This document shows, piece by piece, positions 16,412 to 24,497 of a stretch of 32,748 nt of DNA. Positions within the stretch are counted from its first letter, which is position 1, and each line of letters starts with the position of its first letter. Made by a program: the position numbers and the translations under genes. The stretch covers positions 1 through 32,748 of the forward strand of contig NZ_LUKQ02000047.1 in assembly GCF_001647025.1 (NCBI RefSeq). Reading direction: 5' to 3'. Origin of the DNA: Endozoicomonas atrinae. GTDB lineage: Bacteria > Pseudomonadota > Gammaproteobacteria > Pseudomonadales > Endozoicomonadaceae. Under the pieces are notes generated by a model that was not told where the DNA came from, searched no databases, and saw only the letters and a list, made by a program, of their open reading frames with translations.

Positions 16412-16723
16412 TTAACTAAACACCGCCAGTAACTGCTGTACACGCTTGATAGCTTCCGGACGAAGACTGAAGCAGGTTTTGGGATGTTTCACTTCTGCAT
16501 TTACCAGCCCAGCTTCCCGCAGGATCCGTAGATGTTCTGAAACCGTGGACTGGGCAAGACCAAGCTGCCCTACCAGGTCAGAGCCCAGACACACTCGACC
16601 AGCCAGTATCCTTAACAGTCTTACCCGTGCCGGATGCCCAATGGCTTTGGCATAAGCAGCCAGCTCTTTCTCTTCAGACTCGTTAAACTGAAAATCAGCG
16701 AGACTTTGAAGGCATTCCGTCAT
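16412..16723 (-). CDS. arsR: ArsR/SmtB-family transcriptional repressor
   Basis: 103 aa. The winged helix-turn-helix reads LAAYAKAIGHPARVRLLRILAG, then LVGQLGLAQSTVSEHLRILREAGLV as the recognition helix and wing. Cysteines lie at C4, C51 and C88 (GRVCLGSD, KTCFSL) rather than as the E. coli ELCVCDLC cluster, so the sensing site must be of another type; position 51 is near the start of the DNA-binding helix. It is expected to repress acr3 and perhaps the permease until arsenite binds. ATG 16723 was preferred to GTG 16741 because GGTGGAG lies 3-5 nt upstream. An ATCGTT/AACGAT dyad follows just upstream, fitting autoregulation. Confidence 0.88.
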   Translation of the reverse strand: MTECLQSLADFQFNESEEKELAAYAKAIGHPARVRLLRILAGRVCLGSDLVGQLGLAQSTVSEHLRILREAGLVNAEVKHPKTCFSLRPEAIKRVQQLLAVFS

Positions 16724-16750
16724 TACTCCACCCACTTGCACACCAAATTA

Positions 16751-16773
16751 ATCGTTAAATCACGATGAACGAT
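16751..16773. promoter_or_regulatory. Inverted repeat, candidate ArsR autoregulatory operator
   Basis: ATCGTT (16751-16756) and AACGAT (16768-16773) with an 11-bp spacer that itself contains CACGAT, 28 bp upstream of the arsR start. It matches the core of the dyad before acr3. Confidence 0.45.
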
Positions 16774-17171
16774 ACGCCTGTATTGTTTCCCTTACAAGTA
16801 CACATAGCTAAAAAATAAACAGGTAACAATCGACATTCACTTTAAGAGCGGCTCTGGACACATGGGGCTCATGGCCAATACTTCTGCTGGAAAGTGGTAT
16901 GTAATGGGACGATGTAAAAATACTGGTGAAATCTATTCAACCAAATGCCTAAACCTGACCCGTATACCTTGAGTATTTGCGCAGCACCATACTCCCTGAA
17001 CCGAGATAATTGTACTGTGAACGACTTATCTCAAGTTTGCCTGCACCCCGTTTTATACGAAAGCACTCCCTGAAAAAGTTCTAGCGTTTCAAGACAGCAG
17101 CACGGGGTCACATGCAGCGCAAGGGTTATGCAATGAAGATTAATTAGACATGCAGCAAGGTAACAGAAAGT
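16774..17171. other. Non-coding stretch between arsR and the SMC-like operon
   Basis: About 400 bp without a supportable gene. It contains inverted repeats GAGATAA/TTATCTC (17003-17032) and ACCCCGT (17045-17051)/ACGGGGT (17102-17108). These may be remnants of a mobile element or structured leader; I do not recognise them. Confidence 0.4.
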
Positions 17172-17177
17172 TATAAT
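17172..17177 (+). promoter_or_regulatory. Possible -10 element of the SMC-like operon
   Basis: TATAAT lies 35 bp before the first ATG of the operon. The sequence 17 bp upstream (CATGCA) is a poor -35, and the better TTAGACA at 17144-17150 is spaced too far, so the promoter is weak or activator-dependent if real. Confidence 0.35.
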
Positions 17178-17211
17178 ATGGGGTTCTGTTATTTAACTGT
17201 AATCACCCCCA

Positions 17212-18651
17212 ATGAATTCATGGATAGTCCTATTATCTACCACGTTGCGCCTGGTAGATCTGCATGACAGCAATCATGAACGGCATTCCGACCATACCCG
17301 GGTTTCGCTGGAAAAACGAACCGGCCATCAGGATGGTTACTGGCTGGGTATTGCCTGTCAGTTGCTGGAATACTTGCTGGAAGAGGACTATCAAACCAAC
17401 GGCCAGTTTATTCCCCAGAGTCGTTGCCTGAACAACCTTCGGGAACTCATTCCGGAGCTGAACGCGGATGACCTGAGTTATGTCATTAATACGCTCAGCA
17501 CACCCAGCGAACTGTTTTTTACCCAGCAGGTAGAAACAGAAAAACGACGCACGGCAAGCACCAAACAGACAGCCCTACTGGAAAAGCAGAGCAAAATTGG
17601 CCATGTCCGGCTATCACAGGCTGGCCGCCAGAGCGTCACATTATCTCGCCAGGTCGATGATATTCTCTACAGCGAACATGATGCCGCCAAAATCATTTCA
17701 GCCATTGCCCGCAGTGACTTTGACCGGATCCCACCTATCTGTGACTCTATTCTGCTATCCATTAGGGGACTGACCCAGGAAATTCGCCGGATTCGGGAAA
17801 ACCCGGCATTGGAAGGTAAACTGGACTCATTCCGTAACAACCGCAAGTACTATCAGAGCGCTGTTCGCAATATTCAGGCTACGGTAATGGACTGCCAGAA
17901 GCAGTTCCTGCGCCAGGAAATCCGTGAGCGTTTTAACCAGTGGGCACAGCAGCAACCCGACGAATGGGAGCTGCAAATGCTCGACCGTCCACTGATCCGG
18001 ATTCTCAGTGCGCTTGAAAACCTGAACCGGCGCCTGACTGACCTTCTCCGGGATATTGCCGAAGGCCGCATCCAAAGTATGGGGATCGTGGACTTTAACA
18101 AGGCAGCACTTAACCTGGCCTGGCAACCACCGGGCATGGAGCTGATGGAGTCAGTCTTCCAGCAACTGGCTCCCATAGATATTGCGGTTACGATTCCTTC
18201 ACCGGCTGATTATCAGGGTCTTTTGGATAACCAGCGTGCCGACACCAGCTCAACCAGTCTGGTTTATGACGATGGCAGTGATGAAACGCCAGAATCATTA
18301 AAATTGAAACGTTTCCTGAGCCATCACGGGCAGGTGATGCGTGAAAGACTGCAGCAGGGTCCCTTGCCACTGAGTGAAGCGATCTGTAACGGCTGGCATC
18401 AATTTTCCAATGAAGATCGCTCGGTAGAAGACTGCTTGCCCCAGTTGATCAATATGTTTGTAGATACCGAGCAGTTACGGCCAGACCTTGCTGTAGCCAT
18501 TGATACACAATCCCTAAATATTGTTCTGCCTGACGGCCGTCGTTTGCACGGCGACAATCCGATTCTTATGACTGTCGAGAAAAGTACGAAAAAATTGTCG
18601 CTTGAGCCTTCCCTCAAGCCTTCCATGAAAAGCGAGGAACCTCAGCTATGA
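17212..18651 (+). CDS. MukF/MksF-like kleisin subunit of an SMC complex
   Basis: 479 aa, soluble and almost wholly helical. The N-terminal part (GYWLGIACQLLEYLLEEDYQTN...CLNNLRELIPELNADDLSYVINTLS) resembles a winged-helix domain. The middle (residues ~160-310) is a long helical bundle, and the C-terminal ~100 residues (LKRFLSHHGQVMRERLQQGPLPLSEA...LPQLINMF) look like a second winged helix. This order is that of kleisins of the MukF/MksF type, which close the SMC ring. The assignment rests mainly on position and architecture; no short motif proves it. It is first in the operon, overlapping the next gene by ATGA. No clear Shine-Dalgarno precedes ATG 17212, so the start is uncertain. DUF3375-type JetA is an alternative, but I could not see that family's start. 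Confidence 0.6.
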   Translation: MNSWIVLLSTTLRLVDLHDSNHERHSDHTRVSLEKRTGHQDGYWLGIACQLLEYLLEEDYQTNGQFIPQSRCLNNLRELIPELNADDLSYVINTLSTPSELFFTQQVETEKRRTASTKQTALLEKQSKIGHVRLSQAGRQSVTLSRQVDDILYSEHDAAKIISAIARSDFDRIPPICDSILLSIRGLTQEIRRIRENPALEGKLDSFRNNRKYYQSAVRNIQATVMDCQKQFLRQEIRERFNQWAQQQPDEWELQMLDRPLIRILSALENLNRRLTDLLRDIAEGRIQSMGIVDFNKAALNLAWQPPGMELMESVFQQLAPIDIAVTIPSPADYQGLLDNQRADTSSTSLVYDDGSDETPESLKLKRFLSHHGQVMRERLQQGPLPLSEAICNGWHQFSNEDRSVEDCLPQLINMFVDTEQLRPDLAVAIDTQSLNIVLPDGRRLHGDNPILMTVEKSTKKLSLEPSLKPSMKSEEPQL

Positions 18652-19553
18652 ATATGACTGAAATGGGTGAGGTTTACGCTTATCTGCTTCGTCACCGTAT
18701 TGCCGAAACCCGTTCACAGAGTGGTCGCCGCCGGGCTTCCCAGACCGGCCTTCTGTCAGAAAGAGATGCAGCGGTCATTCTAAAGGAAGCGGATGAGGAG
18801 CAGATGCAGAACTTCCGAGCTTTTCTGAGTGGTCAGGGTCTGCAGCTGGCTATTTACGACAGTGCCGATTACCCCGGTATTCCACCAGGCGGCCAGATTT
18901 ATATGCTACTGAGAAATCCTGAAGCTGAACTGCCAGCCATGTTCAGCCAGCAACAGATTCTGCAGAAACTGAAAATCCGCAATGAAACCAAAGAAGCCAC
19001 AGCGGTCTGGTTCATTCACCTCTGGCTGTTAATGCTGGGGCTGCTCTATACCCGAACCAACCGTTCCCTGTCCGATGTCAGCCTTTATCAAAATGCAGTT
19101 TTCGGCCAGGAAGAACTGACTGAAACGCTTAGAAACCATCTGGAAACCATCCGGAGATCGGGCCACTACCAGAATACTCAGGATAAAAGCTCCCTGGATA
19201 ATGCACCTCGTCAGCTGGCTATCCTACTGGCGGAAAAGGGTGAAGATATCAATCGTCGAGTCAAAAATTTTATTGATGCACTGATTGAAGCCAATCATCT
19301 GCAGGCCAGGGGAGACAAAATCTTCCAGCAGACCCTGTTAGGAGCGCTGGAAGTGGAGCAGACCGGCTTTAGCCATCTGCGACACCTGATTCCTGAAGAT
19401 ATTGCCCAGAGAGTCGTCAATCTGCCTGAGACAGCAGTTAACCCGCCGGAAAAAGCCGTCAACTCTGAAGCTTATTCAGAAGCAAATGCCGACAAAGCCA
19501 TTGAAACCACTTCCGACCTGATGGAACAGGAGACTGCCGATGTCAGTCATTAA
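18648..19553 (+). CDS. MukE/MksE-like (KITE) subunit of an SMC complex
   Basis: 301 aa. Residues ~1-95 are variable. Then AELPAMFSQQQILQKLKIRNETKEATAVWFIHLWLLMLGLLY and GQEELTETLRNHLETIRRSGHY suggest a first winged helix. LLAEKGEDINRRVKNFIDALIEANHLQARGDKIFQQTLLGALEVE suggests a second, and an acidic disordered tail follows. Tandem winged helices sitting between a kleisin gene and an SMC gene are the signature of KITE proteins (MukE, MksE, JetB). It would bind the kleisin and DNA and modulate SMC ATPase. It overlaps the upstream gene by 4 bp and the downstream gene by 14 bp, indicating strong translational coupling and fixed stoichiometry. Identity is by architecture and context. Confidence 0.6.
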   Translation: MNMTEMGEVYAYLLRHRIAETRSQSGRRRASQTGLLSERDAAVILKEADEEQMQNFRAFLSGQGLQLAIYDSADYPGIPPGGQIYMLLRNPEAELPAMFSQQQILQKLKIRNETKEATAVWFIHLWLLMLGLLYTRTNRSLSDVSLYQNAVFGQEELTETLRNHLETIRRSGHYQNTQDKSSLDNAPRQLAILLAEKGEDINRRVKNFIDALIEANHLQARGDKIFQQTLLGALEVEQTGFSHLRHLIPEDIAQRVVNLPETAVNPPEKAVNSEAYSEANADKAIETTSDLMEQETADVSH

Positions 19554-22500
19554 TCGCATCGAAATAGCAAGCCTGCTGAATAAGCATGGTGATGTCAGCT
19601 CCCCCTGGGAAGCCAAAATGCGTCACCTGGTTCTGAACCTGCGCGGTCAGTCCACCGCCATGAATATGGAAAACGGGTTTGGTAAGACGACGCTGTCTGA
19701 TGCATTGATCGGCATGCTCTCCCGGGACAGAACACTGACCCAGAAAACCAAGCGCAAGATGTCTCCATCAAAGGATGGCCATCCATGGACACATATTCGG
19801 GTAGAGTTTAATTACACCTCCGCCACCGATTCTCAGTCCGACATACTGGCCATGGCAGGCGACAGTGTTGGAGGTGAGCAGTGGGTATTCGGAATGTATG
19901 GCCATAGCGATACTGATGCTGGTTTCTATTTCTATCCCGGAAGGCTCGAGCAACTGCCCATTCACTCAACCACGGCGGACGGTAAGCTACAGCTGTTCAG
20001 TAATGAACATATCCAGCACGCATTTCGTCAGTTAAAACCCGAACGGCCTAAAGACCGCGAAAGCTGGCTGGATGCCATGAGCCTGCACATCAGTCGTAAA
20101 GAACTGGAGCAGCTGGCTTCTTTCCAGAAGGAAGGCGGTGCCGATAAGAGCCAGATATTCAATGCCATCAAGCCTCGTCCCGGTGAAAAGGCTGATCAGG
20201 CGTTTTTCTATGAGGTCCTTGCTCCCCAGATTCTAGCCGGTGCCAGCCATGGGGAAACCGATGAGTCTGAAGAGTTTATTGAAGAGCTGGTGATCAACTC
20301 TGGTCGAAAGGTTTCAGAACTTCGTCACCAGATCAGTGAAAACAACAAGGATCTGGAGCGCAACGACGCCAAGAAAACCCGGTTGGAAGAGCTGAACCAA
20401 ACGGCCAGCCAGCTCGGTATCGCCCAGTCGGATCGAGACCAGTGTCGAGAGCAGCTCAGTGATCAGGCGGCCTGTATGGCTGTGCTTTCCCGCCGCGGTA
20501 TTCCCGGAGTACCCGTTTCCTGTGAAGAAAGCGGTGATGCTCAGACTGAGGAAATGAAGCTGGCTCAGGAGCTGGCCATTCGAGTGGGTGAAACCACACC
20601 TCTGATTGCTGTCTCAACCCTGGCAGATATTACTGGTACCAGTGCCCGCAAGATAGAAACCTGGTTTGAGAGCCGACAACTGGCAGGCTTTCGCAGCGAT
20701 AAGACGGCCATTGTTTACCATCCACAGGTCAACTGGGCATCCGGAAAATCAGTTCGCCTCTACCCGGCAGATAAAGCCCGAGAGCTGCTCACTGAAAGCC
20801 ATGACCTGTTCAGGGATGACAATCATCGAATTAAAACACTTGAACTACTGGCTGAAGCTACAGACAGCTTTTTTGACCTGGACAGTAACCCGTTTCGGGA
20901 AAACTATCTGGCTGATCAGGAGTTTCAAAAAACACTGCGCAGTGAATTGGGTGAACTGAAGGATCAGCGCCGGAGTCTGGAACGTGAGTGGGAAGCACTG
21001 CAAAGCCGGGATAAAGAGTTCACGGATAATGAAACCGTTTATACCGATGCACTGAAAGAAGGATTGTTTTCAGAACAGGAACTGGAACACCCTGACGATA
21101 CGGAAAAGGCCGTTAATCAGCTGAGCAGAGCCATCTCGGAAGAGTACGATAAATTCCTTAAGGCTGAAGGAAAATTCAGTGCCCTGGTGGATAAATGGCA
21201 TCAGTTTCAGCAGGAGTATGGTACCGCTATAACGCCAACCGATGTTCTACAGGAAAAATTACTGAAGCTTGAAGAGTTGTCCGGTGCACTTGAAATCCAG
21301 CGAGAACAGACAGAGCGTCTGGAAGTTGAAGAAAAACAGCTTGCCCAGCAACTGCAGAACATTGAACGACAACTGCCTTTATTACAGAAAGACAGTGACC
21401 TGTTAACTACCCAGAAAATAAGTTACGACCGTGTCTGCCAGCAATTTTCCAACGAAACTATTTCTGGCCTGACCCAGCGACTGGAACAGCGTCAACGACA
21501 ACTGCGAATCGAAAGAGACGAACAGTCCAATCAGCAAAGAGACCGACAGAACAACCTGACAGCCCTGCAATCCCTGCTTCCTGGCTATCAGGCATTCTGC
21601 AAAATATTTCCAGGACAGCAACCCGAAGGGCTGGAGGACCTGCTAAGAGCTCAGGAAAGCGAGCTGACAACTACTGTCCACCAGCAGGAAAAGCTGGTTA
21701 ATGAATTACAGCTGCTGTTTGCGGATCTTTTGCAGTTCAGGCAGGAGCAACCAGGCACGACTCCAGAGCAGTGGCTTTCCATGGCCAGGGAGTCCTTCCC
21801 GCTAAGACTTGCTGAGCGTGAAGCCGTCAAAACCGCAATTGATGATATTAAACGACAGCTATCTGATCTTGAGACAGACCCTGTCAGCCCGGGCTCAGTA
21901 GAAGTACAGGGTACACGTCTGCTTGAAAAGCTTGGCCTCCAGCTGCAACCACTGCATCAAGTCATTGCTGAGCTGATGCCAGACAATGATTCCCGCAAGC
22001 AGCAATGGCTTACCCAGTCACATAACCTGCTGTTTGCTCCGGTACTGTCGTCACTTCCTGATGCCGAAAAAGCAGCCAGCGAATTTGCCCGACAGCAACT
22101 GCCGGTACCGGTCTTTACCCGCGATGCACTGCAACAGGCTGTGGATAGTGTTGAATCAACTCTGCTGGGCGCAGTTACCGGGTATGAGAGCCTTGCCGTC
22201 AAGTCACTGCTGGACCCCGCGTTTATAGCCGAGCTGAAACAACAGCTGGAAATGGAGTCTGCACAGCATCAGAAGCTGCTGGATGAGCTGGAGCGGGATA
22301 TCCTTCTCTTTGCGCCCGATTCAACCACCACCGTTATCGCCAGAAGTGCAGCAGAAGCACTTACCCGATCCGCTGAAACAGAGCTGCCTGTTCTTCAAGC
22401 CACGCTTTATACAAACCAGCAGGCGCTGCAAGATCTTCAAGAGCAGTTGTCTGTGGATAACCGGAAACTGATACGTAAAGCAGAGCAGTTTATTCAGCAA

Positions 22501-24429
22501 GGTGGTGAACCAGCCATTGCTGAAAACACAGAAGCTCTTAAACGGCTTATTGTAGAGCTTGATCAGTTATCTGCTCGGCTGACACTGCTGGATGAGCAAC
22601 TCACTGGAGAGTCTCGGCGAGTCCTGGATCAGGCAGAACAATTCCTGCAGCAGAATGGCGAGAGCCGCCTTTCAGAGATTGAAACTGAAATAGAACGGCT
22701 TTCTATCCAGCAGGAACAAGTGCAGGAAAAGCAGGAACAATGTCTTTCTGCACTGGAGCAGTGCCAGCAGCAGCTTCGCCTGTGTCAAAGCCAGATTCGT
22801 GATGTCTATCAGCCCGGTGAAAAAGACCGCCTGGAAAGCCTGGAGCTGTACCTGGAAGAAGGTGGCCCCGAGTTTATGGCCAATGCGGAACAGCGCAGGG
22901 CTACATTGAGCAGCCAGAAGAATAAGGCCGATAGGCGGGCAAACCTGAAATTTGATCGGATTCGAGCTTATCTAAGTGTCCGTGATGATCAGCAGGGATC
23001 CACAGTCCTGAAAAAGCAGATTGCGGCCGTTAAACAACAGCTCTCAAGCATTGAAAAAAACCAGGAAGAAAAACAGGAAGAGATCGAGAAGATTCATCAG
23101 GCACTTCCAGAGCAACTGAAAGCCATTCGTCAGGTCGATGAGACGGCTCATCACTGGCTGGTACAATTGGCTCAGTTCAACCCAGACATGTTGCAGTCAC
23201 TGGCTGAACACGATTCAGAAAAGCTGGAAGCCATGACACTGTTTGAGATAACAGAGCGCTATCTATTGGCCGCAGGCGCTCAGGAAACCGCCAGTCAAAC
23301 TGAGGATATGACAGCTATTCTGGCCAGCGCTGAAGCCCTGGCTGAACAGTTGGAGCTGGAAAATACCCAGGAACTTCATCGTGAACTCAAGCGTCGAGAG
23401 AAAAGCCACGATGAAAAGCAGGAGTTGTTCCGCTCCGTACTGCATCGTATTCGAGAAACAGAGCGACACCTGTTTAATGCCACCGAATTGGTGCGCCTGA
23501 ACAATCTGGATCAAGCCGATAGCCATGCGCTTACTGATCTCGACAACATGATTTCCACCATCAGTGAGCAGCTTGAGAAAAGCAGGGAGCGCCAGAGCCT
23601 GCTGGAAGCCTCAATGGAAGGAAACGAGCAGAGCCTTCAGGAGCGACTGGCCAGTATCATCCTGCACTCTGTGGATAACCTGAAAATCCTCAAGCGGGTG
23701 GCCAGCCAGTCATCAGGTGACAATGCTTATTTTGTCATTGATGCGGATATCGTCAATGAAGAAGGGGTAAGAAGCCTGGTGCGTTCTCTGCTGGCAGAGA
23801 TTGAAGAACACCAGAAGCAGATTCGGCGACGCAAGGCCCAGAGCCTGCCGGTTGGCAGTGAAGAGAAACAGCAGAAAGACCTGCAGAAAAATCTGCGAAG
23901 CCAGATCTACCGTCAGCTCTTTACTAATATTCGTATCCGCCTGAAACACGATGCGATTCGTCCACATGGCCACCTATTCAGTCTTAACGAAGATATGAGT
24001 GAAGGGCAGCGGGAAGCCCTGTCCCTGATGTGGCTGGTGAAACTCTCCGAGTTTGCTATTGAACGTGAGCTCCGTACCGTACCCAGCCAGTATCGCCGCA
24101 AGGAGAGAAAGTCTGGTGAGTCCGTGATTATCCTCGACGGTCTGTTCAGTAAGCTGTCACATCGTCGTTTGATTGAGGACTCTCTGGAATCCCTGCGCAA
24201 TACCCGTGGCCGCTTCCAGATGATCGGACTGATTCATAACCCCAATTATGAGAATGATCCGGGTATTTTCCCGACCTACCTTGTAGGAAATGTGATTGGA
24301 GGCCTGCAGGGTCAGGGTGGTCATGTGATGGTAAAAGACGGGGTCAGGGTCAACGCTGGTTCAGTTGGTCGGAGCAGAGGTGAAGCCAGCCTTTTCCATC
24401 TGCATGTCGATCATGAGCCTGTCTCATAA
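19540..24429 (+). CDS. MukB/MksB-like SMC ATPase, 1629 aa, with atypical Walker motifs
   Basis: The N-terminal head half contains LNLRGQSTAMNMENGFGKTTLSDAL. K49-T50 are intact, but the first Walker A glycine is M43. Residues ~300-430 form a globular segment with a possible HTH (TLADITGTSARKIETWFESRQLAG) before the coiled coil. Residues ~460-1400 are Gln/Glu/Leu-rich coiled coil with breaks that could be hinge or elbow. The C-terminal head half has the signature DMSEGQREALSLMWLV (M1486-Q1490) and Walker B SVIILDGLFSKLS, where D1533 is followed by G1534 instead of the catalytic Glu. MukB is ~1480 aa and JetC ~1100, so this is long. It probably compacts or loop-extrudes DNA with the two upstream proteins, or acts in plasmid or phage defence. 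No JetD-like nuclease follows; a terminator comes next. Confidence 0.7.
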   Translation: MSVINRIEIASLLNKHGDVSSPWEAKMRHLVLNLRGQSTAMNMENGFGKTTLSDALIGMLSRDRTLTQKTKRKMSPSKDGHPWTHIRVEFNYTSATDSQSDILAMAGDSVGGEQWVFGMYGHSDTDAGFYFYPGRLEQLPIHSTTADGKLQLFSNEHIQHAFRQLKPERPKDRESWLDAMSLHISRKELEQLASFQKEGGADKSQIFNAIKPRPGEKADQAFFYEVLAPQILAGASHGETDESEEFIEELVINSGRKVSELRHQISENNKDLERNDAKKTRLEELNQTASQLGIAQSDRDQCREQLSDQAACMAVLSRRGIPGVPVSCEESGDAQTEEMKLAQELAIRVGETTPLIAVSTLADITGTSARKIETWFESRQLAGFRSDKTAIVYHPQVNWASGKSVRLYPADKARELLTESHDLFRDDNHRIKTLELLAEATDSFFDLDSNPFRENYLADQEFQKTLRSELGELKDQRRSLEREWEALQSRDKEFTDNETVYTDALKEGLFSEQELEHPDDTEKAVNQLSRAISEEYDKFLKAEGKFSALVDKWHQFQQEYGTAITPTDVLQEKLLKLEELSGALEIQREQTERLEVEEKQLAQQLQNIERQLPLLQKDSDLLTTQKISYDRVCQQFSNETISGLTQRLEQRQRQLRIERDEQSNQQRDRQNNLTALQSLLPGYQAFCKIFPGQQPEGLEDLLRAQESELTTTVHQQEKLVNELQLLFADLLQFRQEQPGTTPEQWLSMARESFPLRLAEREAVKTAIDDIKRQLSDLETDPVSPGSVEVQGTRLLEKLGLQLQPLHQVIAELMPDNDSRKQQWLTQSHNLLFAPVLSSLPDAEKAASEFARQQLPVPVFTRDALQQAVDSVESTLLGAVTGYESLAVKSLLDPAFIAELKQQLEMESAQHQKLLDELERDILLFAPDSTTTVIARSAAEALTRSAETELPVLQATLYTNQQALQDLQEQLSVDNRKLIRKAEQFIQQGGEPAIAENTEALKRLIVELDQLSARLTLLDEQLTGESRRVLDQAEQFLQQNGESRLSEIETEIERLSIQQEQVQEKQEQCLSALEQCQQQLRLCQSQIRDVYQPGEKDRLESLELYLEEGGPEFMANAEQRRATLSSQKNKADRRANLKFDRIRAYLSVRDDQQGSTVLKKQIAAVKQQLSSIEKNQEEKQEEIEKIHQALPEQLKAIRQVDETAHHWLVQLAQFNPDMLQSLAEHDSEKLEAMTLFEITERYLLAAGAQETASQTEDMTAILASAEALAEQLELENTQELHRELKRREKSHDEKQELFRSVLHRIRETERHLFNATELVRLNNLDQADSHALTDLDNMISTISEQLEKSRERQSLLEASMEGNEQSLQERLASIILHSVDNLKILKRVASQSSGDNAYFVIDADIVNEEGVRSLVRSLLAEIEEHQKQIRRRKAQSLPVGSEEKQQKDLQKNLRSQIYRQLFTNIRIRLKHDAIRPHGHLFSLNEDMSEGQREALSLMWLVKLSEFAIERELRTVPSQYRRKERKSGESVIILDGLFSKLSHRRLIEDSLESLRNTRGRFQMIGLIHNPNYENDPGIFPTYLVGNVIGGLQGQGGHVMVKDGVRVNAGSVGRSRGEASLFHLHVDHEPVS

Positions 24430-24441
24430 TATATAGAGAAA

Positions 24442-24481
24442 GGCATAGAAATCTAGTACAAGTAGACCAGCTTTCTATGCC
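24442..24481. terminator. Bidirectional terminator between the SMC-like operon and the alcohol dehydrogenase
   Basis: GGCATAGAAA (24442-24451) and TTTCTATGCC (24472-24481) form a perfect 10-bp stem around a 20-nt loop. It lies 12 bp after the SMC stop and 16 bp beyond the convergent dehydrogenase stop, with T-rich sequence on both sides. Confidence 0.75.
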
Positions 24482-24497
24482 CATATTACAAAAAGTA

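Noticed and set aside
17212-24429. Full Wadjet (JetABCD) defence system
   Set aside because: No fourth gene with TOPRIM or DUF2220 character follows; the operon ends in a terminator and the next gene is a convergent alcohol dehydrogenase.
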